DNA of 64,000 nt. It comes from Juglans regia. Taxonomy: Eukaryota > Streptophyta > Magnoliopsida > Fagales > Juglandaceae. Position numbers and translations under genes: made by a program. A model generated the notes under the pieces. The model made no database searches. It saw only the letters and a program-made list of their open reading frames with translations, and was not told the DNA's origin. Below, one piece after another: positions 35,358-46,025 of the stretch (positions within the stretch are counted from its first letter, which is position 1; each line of letters begins with the position of its first letter). Location: the NCBI RefSeq assembly GCF_001411555.2, contig NC_049911.1:34795340-34859339 (forward strand), read 5' to 3'.

Positions 35358-36764
35358 ATGATCTCCAAGCCTCACATTGTCATCTTTCCCTTCATGGCTC
35401 AAGGCCACACCATTCCTCTACTTGATCTTTCAAAGAAACTAAGCTCCCGAAGCCTTAAAATAACCATAATAACAACCCCTTCAAACTCTTCCTCTATTCG
35501 CTCATACACTTCACAATACTCAAACATCCATCTCAGAGAAATCTCATTCCCTCGTATCCACGAACTTCCCCATGGCTGCGAAAACACGTCTCAACTTCTG
35601 TCGCTCGATCAGCTCCTTCTGTTCCTTCGTGCAACCAAAAAACTTCAAGCTCCTTTTGAAGAAACCCTTGAAGATTTGTCCAAGCATCAAGACCCACCCA
35701 CCTGCGTCATTTCCGATTCATTCTTGGGGTGGACAAACGAGTCTTGTCGCGCTTTTGGCGTCTCCCGACTGGTTTTTCATGGGATGGGTGCGTTTGCAAT
35801 GGCTGTCAAGAAATCTTTATCCATTAACCAGAATCACAAGTGCGTCAAGTCTGACACAGAACCATTGGATGTCAAAGGAGTGCGACTTCGGTTTGAGGTC
35901 AAAAAGAAAGATTTGCCAAACTCACTGAGGCAGATGGATAGCTGCTTGTCGCAGTTTTTTGTGGAAGCTGAAAAATCTGATTTGGGAAGTTCGGGTGTAA
36001 TTGTAAACAGCTTCAGCGAGCTAGAAAAAGATCATATTGCCTCATTGGAGTCCTTGTATGGGAATGGGACAAGGGCATGGTGTGTTGGTCCGCTGTTTCT
36101 ACACGATGAAATGGAGGGAGAAAGAACCACCCAAAATGGGCAGACATCTTTAGGGAAATGGGCCAGTTGGTTGAACCAGCATGAACAAGAAAATTCAGTG
36201 ATATATGTAGCTTTTGGGTCGCAGGCTGATTTGTCTGAGAGCCAACTTGATGAATTGGCATATGGCTTGGAACTATCTGAGATGGATTACATCTGGGTTG
36301 TCCGATCAAAGAGTAATTGGGAGCCTCCAAGTGATATTGTTAGTGAAGGCAAGAAAGGGTTGATTCTTAAAGAGTGGGTTGAGCAGAAATGGGTCCTGGC
36401 CCATCGAGCCGTAGGTGGGTTCTTGAGCCACTGTGGGTGGAACTCAGTGTTGGAGAGCTTGTCAATGGGGGTTCCGATTTTGGCATGGCCCATGCAAAAT
36501 GAGCAGCATCTGAATGCCAGATTCTTGGTAGAGGAGATCAAGGTAGGAGTGCAGGTTCCGACAGTGAGCCGCGAGGAAGGGAAGGTTGTGAGGCGTGAAG
36601 TGATTTGTGAAGCGGTGAAAGAATTAATGGGAGGTGGGAGTGGAAAGAGAGCAAGAGAGAAAGCAATTGAGTTGGGGAAATGTGCAAAGAGAGCAGTCCA
36701 GGTGGGTGGGTCTTCTTACAAGTGCATGGATGAGCTAATTCACCAATTAAATCATTCGGAATGA
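35358..36764 (+). CDS. UDP-glycosyltransferase, plant family 1
   Basis: Cytosolic enzyme that moves a sugar from a UDP-sugar to a small acceptor such as a flavonoid, terpenoid or hormone; the acceptor cannot be read from sequence. Single exon, 468 residues, normal for plant UGTs. The catalytic His is residue 17 (in MAQGHT) and its partner Asp is residue 120 (in VISDSF). The 44-residue UDP-sugar box (PSPG) runs from Trp340 to Gln383, with HCGWNS intact and final Glu-Gln, which usually goes with UDP-glucose. Start: the frame is open further up through a TTG at 35325, but the first ATG is 35358, 54 bases behind a good TATA box. The overall style recalls the UGT90/UGT92 groups, so I give no symbol. 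No frameshift or stop is seen. A MITE lies upstream and an inverted repeat downstream. Confidence 0.93.
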   Translation: MISKPHIVIFPFMAQGHTIPLLDLSKKLSSRSLKITIITTPSNSSSIRSYTSQYSNIHLREISFPRIHELPHGCENTSQLLSLDQLLLFLRATKKLQAPFEETLEDLSKHQDPPTCVISDSFLGWTNESCRAFGVSRLVFHGMGAFAMAVKKSLSINQNHKCVKSDTEPLDVKGVRLRFEVKKKDLPNSLRQMDSCLSQFFVEAEKSDLGSSGVIVNSFSELEKDHIASLESLYGNGTRAWCVGPLFLHDEMEGERTTQNGQTSLGKWASWLNQHEQENSVIYVAFGSQADLSESQLDELAYGLELSEMDYIWVVRSKSNWEPPSDIVSEGKKGLILKEWVEQKWVLAHRAVGGFLSHCGWNSVLESLSMGVPILAWPMQNEQHLNARFLVEEIKVGVQVPTVSREEGKVVRREVICEAVKELMGGGSGKRAREKAIELGKCAKRAVQVGGSSYKCMDELIHQLNHSE

Positions 36765-36976
36765 CATGTTTCATCTTGCCAATTAATAATAATATATACG
36801 GGTATTAAGCCCTCCTAGAGTTATTTTTCAAACTTTTAAGAAATAATGAGTATCTATTTAATATAGATTATCTGTCATTTTTCTTTTTATATTTTAAAAA
36901 GTGATTGCATTAATGATATGCAAAATGACAAAGAAAAAATCTATAATCAGATATGCTATAAATCAGGTTTTTTTAA

Positions 36977-38062
36977 ACTCTCTAAGTGCATTTTCATTGG
37001 TTTAGTTAAATGTATATTTAAAATTTAACCAATATCATATTTTTTTATATTTATCCATTCTATTTAAATTCAATTTTCACATTGAATTAGCCATTCATTC
37101 TATATATAATAATAAAATATTATTAAATTAACAATTTTTTTATATCATATTTTATAATTCTATCAATTTAATATTAATAATAATTATATTCTAATTAAAT
37201 TAATATTAAAAAAATCATATTTTCAAAAGTCATTTAATGCTAATAACCAAAAATTGAGATTAAACTTATCTAAAATTCTATCTAAAATTTTTATTCACTA
37301 ATCAAATATCTAGCAACATACCCATTTCAATGTCAATAAAAAATTTGCATCTACATAAATATCTACGAGTGGTTGGAGTGAGAAATTAGTATTTTAATGT
37401 TTGATGAATCAATTGTGATTCTCCATATTTGGCCAACCACTATAGCAGAAATCTAAATTGCTTTAGAGATGTCCAATACTATGTGGAGTCTTTTTAGCAC
37501 AGATTATCTAAAATTTAGCCATCATTCAACTTTGGCCAAGCCAATGAGGATGCTCTAAGAACATCCTCATTGGCTTGGCCAAATGAGAAGTTTGGCTAAA
37601 ATTTGCATAATTGATGTAAAAAACATTCCACATTAAATTGGGCAAATCTAAAATAATTTAGATTTTTGCTATAGTTGTTGGCCAAAGATGAAGAAGTACA
37701 ATTGTTCACCAAACATTAAAATATTAATTTCTTACTCCAAGTAAACATTAAAATATTAGTTTCTCACTCTAAGCAAAAATATTATTTAGTTTGTAATTAA
37801 GAAATTTAGATAAGTTTAATCAAATATTTTTTGTTATTAGCATTAAAAGGCTTTTGAAAATATGATTTTTTTAATATTAATTTAAATAGAATATAATTAT
37901 TATTAGTAGAGCTACAAAATGTGATAAAAATAAATTATATAAAAAACTATTAAATTAATAATATTTTATTATTATATAGAGAGTGAATAGATAATCCAAT
38001 GTGAATATTGAATTTAGATAGAATAGACAAATATAAAAAAGTGATTGTAAATGGGCGGCAGA
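36977..38062. repeat. Head-to-head inverted repeat of about 1.1 kb (two MITE-like copies)
   Basis: The left arm (about 36977-37557) and right arm (about 37562-38062) are reverse complements over roughly 500 bp. The centre is 'ccaatgaggatg ctctaagaa catcctcattgg'. Outward, matching segments include 'ttggccaa', 'caaacattaaaata', 'gataagtttaatc', 'ttttgaaaatatgatttttt' and 'taataatattttattatta'. The left copy has its own inverted ends ('gtgcattttcattggttt' and the central 'gcatcctcattggctt'), so it is a complete element. The right copy is the same element in opposite orientation, lacking its outer end. Non-coding. Confidence 0.8.
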
Positions 38063-38087
38063 TAGATTAGAATATTAAGTACTATAT

Positions 38088-38252
38088 GTTTGGATTGAGA
38101 AGTGATTTCATCTCATCTTATTTTTACAAAATTTTTAAATTTTTATATAAAACATAATAAATAATTTAACTTTTTTAAATTATAAAATAATATTTTAATA
38201 ATATTTTATTTACTTTTTAATTTTTATCTTAACTCAATATCCAAACCGCACG
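38088..38252. mobile_element. MITE, family A copy 7
   Basis: Left end 'gtttggattgagaagtga', right end 'aactcaatatccaaaccgc', plus the core 'ataaaacataataaataatt'. It abuts the distal edge of the inverted repeat. Confidence 0.65.
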
Positions 38253-38433
38253 TAAAAGGGAATGGTAAATTCTTCTGGATTGCAGTTTATTGGTGGGGGT
38301 TATTGCCCCATGATAATTAGGTCAGTTGCTGCGGCTGCGGACCACGTCCTTTTTAATTGATTGATACCTCTATTCGCCCATGTTGTGCTGAAGGAACCGT
38401 ATTAATTATGGCAAGCTGGAGCCTTGGAGCTTT

Positions 38434-38531
38434 ATATAAATTACTTGCTAGTGGTCATGGTTATGATTAAACAGAACATGAAATAAATTACTTGCTAGTG
38501 GTCATGGTTATGATTAAACAGAACATGAAAT
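38434..38531. repeat. Perfect 47-bp tandem duplication
   Basis: 'aaattacttgctagtggtca' starts at 38438 and again at 38485, and the full 47-base unit is repeated without a mismatch that I could see. It is about 100 bases outside the copia element. Confidence 0.9.
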
Positions 38532-38628
38532 TGTCACTTTGTGCTAAAACTTGATCGATACACAATTATCTTGTGGTGTATATATATATATATATCTGCC
38601 TTTTCTTTTTGGATGTTGGGGAGGCATT

Positions 38629-39575
38629 TGTTGGAAATATTTTCAAAATAGTATATATATAATATTTATTATTAATAATATTTTGGGGATTTATTTTTGG
38701 AAGTTGTGAATTAGTTTGGAAAGAGAGAAGTTATGGAAACTTATAATGGCTATATTATTGTGTTTTTGTTTGCAACCATAAGCCTTTAACTGGTTTAGTG
38801 GTATTGATGCTTCCCATGTAAACCCATGGACTGGGTTCGATCCACGCCTCTTCCAAAGGAAGGGTTTTTGTGGATTTATTTAGAAGCCTCTCCAAGAGGC
38901 GTGCTGTCAGCACCAAGGGGTGCATGTGTGAAGCACTGCAATGTTTGGGGTTCAAGGGGCGCGCGCGAGGCACATGCAGCGAGGTGCTGCAATGCTTGGG
39001 AAAATGAAAATAAAACTCCGAAAGTGTGCGTCTCATGATTCGAACTGGTGCCATCCAGTTCAAGTGGAAGCAAGGCAACCATTGGACTAAGTCCAACTGT
39101 TGTGTCATTTGGCAACAGACATAATATATGTACTGGTTCTGAACAGTTTTCAGAAATACGAAGAGTTATAACTTTTCGTTCACAACCTTTGGTCATCTAT
39201 AAATAGACCCATTGGCCTGCCATTTGAGAATAATAGAATATAATTTCGAATTCTCTCTCTCCCAAGTTCTTCACTTCTTCATATTATTAGAACTTGTTAG
39301 AATCTGTTTGTTCTCGAGAGAACAGATTTCTAATTTCTTGGTTGAATAGCAAAATCTGAGGGTATTCGGGGTCTAATTTCGTGTGTGCATAACGCAGTTA
39401 GACAAACAGACTTGTTCTGGGCTTCATTGTATCTTGGAGGCAAATTTGCTTGTAACCCGTGTGCATACCGTTATTGGTGGGGGCGAATATTGTCTTAAGG
39501 AAAGCGACATTGTAACGCGCCTTGAAGCAAACTTTCTCTCACTATTGTCTGTTTTGCAGCCCCTTTACTCCAACA
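38629..39575 (+). repeat. 5' LTR of the copia element
   Basis: TG...CA ends. TATAAATA at 39198-39205 is the likely Pol II promoter, placing the RNA start near 39230. Two tRNA-like box A/B pairs lie upstream in U3, one on each strand (about 38787-38850 plus, 39104-39037 minus), with a GC-rich segment between them. Apparent open frames here are non-coding: they occur in both LTRs and match nothing. Confidence 0.97.
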
Positions 39576-39600
39576 ATCTTAAGACAATATTACATTATTA

Positions 39601-42600
39601 ATGGCACATAGTTTGAGAGAGTTTGCTGCGGATTTTGTTAAACTCGAACGTTTTGATGGAGCCAATTTTCGACGCTGGCAAAAGAAGATGCACTTTCTCC
39701 TGGCCAGTCTTAAAGTGGTGTATGTTCTAACCACTCCTAGGCCGTTTGCAAATGAGGACGAGACAATTGCTCAAAGTCGGGCAAGAATCAAGTGGGAACA
39801 AGACGACTACATCTGCAAGGGTCACATCTGCAATGCAATGTCTGACACATTGTTCGACGCGTACCAGAACAAAGCAACCGCCAAGGATCTGTGGGACGCA
39901 CTTGAGGCTAAGTATCTCTTAGAAGATGCTACAAGTAAGAAATTTCTGGCTACCAAATTTTTCAGTTATAAAATGGTAGACTCTAGGCCTATTGTTGAAC
40001 AATTCAATGAAATTATGCATATTCTTGATCAATTCACTCAACACAATATGAAGATGGATGATTCTATATCGGTTTCATCCATTATCGATAAACTTCCTCC
40101 ATCATGGAAAGACTACAAAAGAAGTCTAAAGCATAGAAAGGAGGAAATGTCTCTGGAAGATCTAAGCCAACATCTTCGTATAGAAGAGGAAATAAGGCTC
40201 AGAGATGGTAAAGAAGAGCGTGACTCTTTGACCTCCAATATGCATATGGTAGAGGAAGGGAAGACTCACAAAATTGGACAACCCAAGAAATCTGGATATG
40301 AAAACCGGAAGAGAAAGAATGACTTTGGAAGAAAACAAAGTTACTTCCAAGGCAAGAATCAGAAGAAACTGAGTGTAAATTGCTTTCATTGTGGAAAGCC
40401 AGGCCATTACAAAAGAGATTGTCGTTTCCTTAAAAAGAAACAACAAAACTCTGACTCCAAAGAGAATTTTATGGCCATGATTTCTGAGGTCAATATTCTC
40501 GAAGGAGACAACTCTTGGTGGATTGACTCAGGAGCAACAAGACATGTTTGCAAAGACAAGAGTTTGTTTAAAAAGTATGAGTCGGAAGAAGATGGATGCG
40601 TTATCTACATGGGAAATTCATCCACTGCTACAGTTAAAGGCAAAGGCACAATAGATTTGGAGTTCACATCTGGAAAAGTGCTTACTCTCAAGGATGTATA
40701 TCATGTACCAGAAGTTAGGAAAAATCTTGTATCTGGTAGTCTTCTGAATAAGTATGGGTTTAAATTAGTCTTTGAGTCAGATAAATTTGTTCTGACCAAA
40801 GGGGGTAATTTTGTGGGGAAGGGATATCTGAGTGAAGGCATGTTCAAACTCAATATTAATAATAAAGTGAATGTTTCTGCTTATATGATTGATTCATATT
40901 CTTTATGGCATTGTCGTTTAGGACATGTTCATGCTAGAAAGCTTGATGACATGGTTAATTTAAGTTTAATTCCTAAATATGCTAAAGATATGATAGATAA
41001 ATGTAGAATATGCATGCAAACAAAAATTACAAGAAAATCTTTTTCTAAAGTAGAAAGAACTTCATCTTTATTGCAATTAATACACAGTGATGTATGTGAC
41101 ATGCATAGCACGCCTACTAGAGGAGGTAAAAAATATTTTGTGACTTTTATAGATGATTTCTCTAGATATTGCTATGTTTATTTGATGCATTCAAAGGACC
41201 AAGTTTTGGATAATTTTAAGGCATATAAAAATGAAGCAGAAAATCAATGTGATGTCAAGATAAAATGTCTTAGATCCGATAGAGGAGGTGAATATCACTT
41301 TCCTGCTTATTGTGAATCTGTAGGCATTATTCATGAAACTACTATGGCTTACACTCCACAACAAAATGGAGTAGCAGAAAGGAAAAACAGAACTTTAGTA
41401 GAAATGGTTAATGCCATGCTTACTAATTCTGGTTTAAACAAAAGTTTTTGGGGAGAAGCTATGCTGACAGCATGCTATATTTTGAATAGAATACCCCACA
41501 AGAAAACTAAAGTTTCTCCATATGAATTATGGAAGAAAAGAAAACCAAACTTAAATCATTTTAAAGTTTGGGGTTGTCGAGCCATAGTTAGATTACCTGA
41601 ACCTAAGATAAAGAAGTTAGGACAAAAAGCCATTGAGTGCATTTTCTTAGGTTATGCACATCACAGTGTTGGCTATAGATTCCTAGTTGTGGAACCTAAC
41701 GGTTCTGTTGATGTCAATACAGTGATTGAATCCAGGGATGCTGAATTTTTTGAAAATAGATTCAGTGAAATTCCACTTTTTAATGATAAAATAGTGGAAT
41801 TAGACAGATCACTTGAAAATAATGGTGAATCTGGTGAACCATTTGAACCAAGAAGGAGTAAACGAGTAAGAACTGAAAAGTCATTTGGACCAGATTTTGT
41901 TGTGTACTTGGTAGATGGTACAAGAGATTCATCTTGTAACCAAATCATGATTACACACAATGTTGAGAATGATCCTATGACGTATGAAGAGGCTATGAAG
42001 TCTCAGGATGTAGCTTTTTGGAAAGAAGCTATTAATGATGAAATGGATTCAATCATGGGTAATAATACTTGGAAATTAGTAGATTTACCCCCTGGTTCGA
42101 CACCTATTGGTTGCAAATGGATTTTTAAAAGGAAACTGAAAGTAGATGGAACAATTGAAAAGTTTAAGGCAAGACTAGTAGCAAAGGGTTTTACCCAGAA
42201 GGCAGGGTTAGATTATTTTGATACCTACGCACCAGTTGCTAGGATTGCTACTATCAGAACTTTGATTGCCTTAGCAGCCATCTACAAGTTTGAAATCCAT
42301 CAAATGGATGTTAAGACTGCCTTCTTGAATGGTGAGTTAGAAGAAGAAATTTACATGGAACAACCCGAGGGGTTTGTCATGCTTGGCCAAGAACATAAAG
42401 TTTGTAAATTGGTTAAGTCACTTTATGGACTTAAACAAGCACCAAAACAATGGCACGAAAAGTTTGATAAAGCTGTAGTGAAAAATGGTTTTAGGATACA
42501 TGAATCTGATAAATGTGTCTACAGCAAGTTCAATGGGAATAAAGGTGTTATAATATGCTTATATGTGGATGACATGTTGATTTTTGGCACTGATAATATG

Positions 42601-42873
42601 AGCATTGAAAGTACTAAGAAATTTTTGTCATCAAATTTCGATATGAAGGATTTGGGTATTGCAAATGTGATTTTGGGTATTAGAATTATAAGAAATGATA
42701 ATGGTATAACTCTAACCCAATCACATTATATTGAGAAAATATTAAAAAAGTTTAATTACTTTGATTGCAAACCCATGGCTACACCTTTTGATTCAAATTT
42801 TAAATTGTATCCTAATACTGGGAGAGCAGAGCAGTGGATCAACTTGAATATGCTAGAGTTATTGGTTGTCTAA
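39601..42873 (+). pseudogene. Copia gag-pol polyprotein, N-terminal part, ends at a frameshift
   Basis: Residues 1-200 form a gag of the UBN2/DUF4219 type. A CCHC knuckle follows (Cys261, Cys264, His269, Cys274). The aspartic protease motif Asp-Ser-Gly is at 309-311. A pre-integrase HCRLGH motif lies near 435. The integrase core has Asp497, Asp560 and Glu593; the last two are 32 residues apart instead of the canonical 35. Reverse transcriptase has YVDD at 988-991. The frame is open and well conserved from the ATG, only 25 bases after the LTR, until about codon 1077. There a 5-bp tandem duplication (42823-42832) shifts it, and it stops at 42873 after an unrelated tail. RNase H continues in another frame. 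The copy can therefore make everything up to reverse transcriptase but no full polyprotein. No earlier stop is seen. Confidence 0.93.
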
Positions 42874-43517
42874 TGTATGCTATGACATGTACTAGACCTG
42901 ATATTGCATTTGCAGTAGGCAAACTTAGTAGGTACACTAGTAACCCTAGTCATATTCATTGGATAGCTGTACAAAGAATTTTCAAATATTTGAGAAATAC
43001 CATAAATTATGGTATTGAGTACAGCGGATTTCCTTCAGTAGTAGAAGGATACACAGATGCCAGTTGGATAACTGAGCATGATGATCACAAGTCAACCAGT
43101 GGGTGGATATTCACCCTTGGTGGAGGAGCAATCTCCTGGGGATCAAAGAAGCAAACATGCATAACTGACTCTACCATGGCAGCAGAGTTTATAGCATTGG
43201 CTTCTTGTAGCAAAGAGGCAGAGTGGCTGAGAAACTTATTAATAGAGATTTCTATTTGGCCAAAACCAATGCCACCAATATCTTTGCATTGTGACAGTCA
43301 GGCTACACTGTCGCGGGCCTATAGCCATATATATAATGGCAAGTCTAGGCATATTGGATTAAGACATAGCTATGTAAGGCAATTACTCACAGATGGAGTA
43401 ATTACAATTGATTTTGTGAGATCTTGTCAAAATTTGGCAGATCCATTAACTAAAGGACTTGCAAGGGATTTGATGTGGAAGACATCAAAGGGGATGGGTT
43501 TAAAGCCAATACAATAA
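42833..43517 (+). pseudogene. Copia RNase H, C-terminal part of the broken polyprotein
   Basis: Frame continuing after the 5-bp duplication. It carries the conserved end of the reverse transcriptase region (a TRPDIAFAVGKLSRY-type segment) and RNase H, with motifs YTDASW, AAEFIAL and HCDSQA supplying the Asp-Glu-Asp metal site, and ends near DPLTKGLARD as copia pol proteins usually do. The stop is at 43515-43517. It has no start of its own in the intact family; it is part of one polyprotein. Confidence 0.9.
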
Positions 43518-44075
43518 AATCACCAATAATGGAAACTCGACTCAACTCTTGAACATATCAAGACTTGAGTTCAATGAGCAAAGTACATTATATGTTCGTG
43601 ATTTGCAAGCACTGTAATATTTAAATTAGTTTTAAAACTAATTTAATCATCCCAAAGTTTGAAGTGCTTGGTACTGTAATGAAAAGGAGAGGTTGAGCAC
43701 TAAGCTCTTAATAGACTTATAACATGGTTATGTTAAAGTGTTTAGTTACAGGACACTTTTGATAAGTCTACCTATATGAGTGTCGGGGGTGGTGCCGCCT
43801 CCTATGCGAATTAAGGCTTTGTCACTAGAGCGCTCATGAAACCAGGATATAGACACAAGACCAATCCACGTGTCGGCTTTTATGAACTACCCAAAGAGAA
43901 GAAAATTTATATGTGAGATATATCCGGCTAATCGTATAGAATCGCTAGTTCAAAGCATTGTCTACTATGCCATTCTGGTTAGCTTTGATGTATTTTCACT
44001 ATGTGAAGGTTCAAGTCCAAAAGACACCTTCATTTATGTATAAGTTTTCCTATTCTAATCAAGATGTATTTTGAA

Positions 44076-44088
44076 AATGGTGGGGGAT
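44076..44088 (+). other. Polypurine tract of the copia element
   Basis: AATGGTGGGGGAT immediately before the 3' LTR. This is the expected site and composition for plus-strand DNA priming. Confidence 0.85.
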
Positions 44089-45035
44089 TGTTGGAAATAT
44101 TTTCAAAATAGTATATATATAATATTTATTATTAATAATATTTTGGGGATTTATTTTTGGAAGTTGTGAATTAGTTTGGAAAGAGAGAAGTTATGGAAAC
44201 TTATAATGGCTATATTATTGTGTTTTTGTTTGCAACCATAAGCCTTTAACTGGTTTAGTGGTATTGATGCTTCCCATGTAAACCCATGGACTGGGTTCGA
44301 TCCACGCCTCTTCCAAAGGAAGGGTTTTTGTGGATTTATTTAGAAGCCTCTCCAAGAGGCGTGCTGTCAGCACCAAGGGGTGCATGCGTGAAGCACTGCA
44401 ATGTTTGGGGTTCAAGGGGCGCGCGCGAGGCACATGCAGCGAGGTGCTGCAATGCTTGGGAAAATGAAAATAAAACTCCGAAAGTGTGCGTCTCATGATT
44501 CGAACTGGTGCCATCCAGTTCAAGTGGAAGCAAGGCAACCATTGGACTAAGTCCAACTGTTGTGTCATTTGGCAACAGACATAATATATGTACTTGTTTT
44601 GAACAGTTTTCAGAAATACGAAGAGTTATAACTTTTCGTTCACAACCTTTGGTCATCTATAAATAGACCCATTGGCCTGCCATTTGAGAATAATAGAATA
44701 TAATTTCGAATTCTCTCTCTCCCAAGTTCTTCACTTCTTCATATTATTAGAACTTGTTAGAATCTGTTTGTTCTCGAGAGAACAGATTTCTAATTTCTTG
44801 GTTGAATAGCAAAATCTGAGGGTATTCGGGGTCTAATTTCGTGTGTGCATAACGCAGTTAGACAAACAGACTTGTTCTGGGCTTCATTGTATCTTGGAGG
44901 CAAATTTGCTTGTAACCCGTGTGCATACCGTTATTGGTGGGGGCGAATATTGTCTTAAGGAAAGCGACATTGTAACGCGCCTTGAAGCAAACTTTCTCTC
45001 ACTATTGTCTGTTTTGCAGCCCCTTTACTCCAACA
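44089..45035 (+). repeat. 3' LTR of the copia element
   Basis: Same length as the 5' LTR with three substitutions. TATAAATA at 44658-44665. Followed by the GCATT target duplication. Confidence 0.97.
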
Positions 45036-45544
45036 GCATTGAATTTCAGATCTGGCACTAGTAAGGTGCCGAATGAACTATCTTGCATGCGCTGGCGTCA
45101 AGCCTCAAGGGCACCGCCACCGCAAGCCCTTCGCTTTTGTGACGAGTTGTAGTTTGTAACCTGCTGTAAGCCCTTGGCTTTATCATTGAAGAGGGGAGTC
45201 TTTGATGAGGCCCGAGAGGACATGTTGGCAAGAACGGGGCCTTTTAATGACGACGTATGGGTACTTGTGACATGAGCATTAATGTGGTGGATGGCGTGGC
45301 TTGACTTTAGCCCATATTTGCAAGCACCAATATCGCCGCGCGCAGGGTCTCGATCGATCTTGATGATGAATTGCATTTACGCCACTGGTTGCATATTTGA
45401 GTTAGACGAAGAACGTCAGTACGCCAGTGATGATCAGGTAAAGTAATTTAAGGATGAATATATGCCCTTTTAATTATTAGATGTTTTTGAACGTCTATAT
45501 CCTTTTCTTTTCTTAATTTTTTTCCCTGATCAGGTTCCTCAAAC

Positions 45545-45757
45545 GTTGTTTAGATTGTGAGACGAGATGGAATGATTTTATATAAAAATTAAAAGTTGAA
45601 TAAAATATTATTATTATATTATTTTTTAATATTATTATTATTTTAAAATTTAAAAAATTTAAAAAATTTAAATTATTTATTATATTTTATATAAAAATTA
45701 AAAAAAATTATAATAATAAAATGAAATGAAATAATTTCACTGTCCAAACAGAGGCTT
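45545..45757. mobile_element. MITE, family A copy 8
   Basis: Left end 'gttgtttagattgtgagac', right end 'tcactgtccaaacagaggc', with the core 'ttatttattatattttatat'. It lies about 500 bases from the copia 3' LTR. Confidence 0.65.
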
Positions 45758-45852
45758 AATTTATGACATTACCATGCGTGTTAGAGCTAGCTAGTTTTCT
45801 TGATCAGCCTCGATCTACATGGTCTTTTGCATGCTGACTTGACTAATTAATT

Positions 45853-46025
45853 AAGAAAAATGATAAACACAAATTATTTTTCACAACACCTTACACAATA
45901 ATATTTTAAAATGGGAGGTATTTTTATAAAATATCTTATAAAACTAACATTATTTTATAAAAATATTCTTATTTTTCAACATATCTTATGAAATATGTTG
46001 TCAAATGTATTGAAATACTATCATT
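45853..46025. mobile_element. MITE, family C copy 2
   Basis: Contains 'caataatattttaaaatggg', 'gtatttttataaaatat' and 'cattattttataaaaatat' in the same order as the element at 26410-26563. Confidence 0.5.

Larger units (their letters stand above)
38629..45035 (+). mobile_element. Ty1/copia LTR retrotransposon, nearly intact, 6407 bp
   Basis: Bounded by 947-bp LTRs (38629-39575 and 44089-45035) that begin TGTTGG and end CCAACA, with a 5-bp target duplication GCATT at 38624-38628 and 45036-45040. The internal order gag, protease, integrase, reverse transcriptase, RNase H is the copia order. A polypurine tract (AATGGTGGGGGA, about 44076-44087) precedes the 3' LTR. The LTRs differ at only three positions (38927, 39135, 39139 against the 3' copy), so the insertion is recent. 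One 5-bp duplication breaks the reading frame (42823-42832). There is no normal tRNA primer site; see findings. The 43518-44075 stretch is untranslated. Confidence 0.97.

Noticed and set aside
38755..39108. 117-codon frame in the 5' LTR, also in the 3' LTR
   Set aside because: Lies in U3 promoter sequence across the tRNA-like boxes; duplication is due to the LTR itself.
45098..45376. 92-codon frame next to the copia element
   Set aside because: No similarity recognised; may be a relic, but nothing supports a call.
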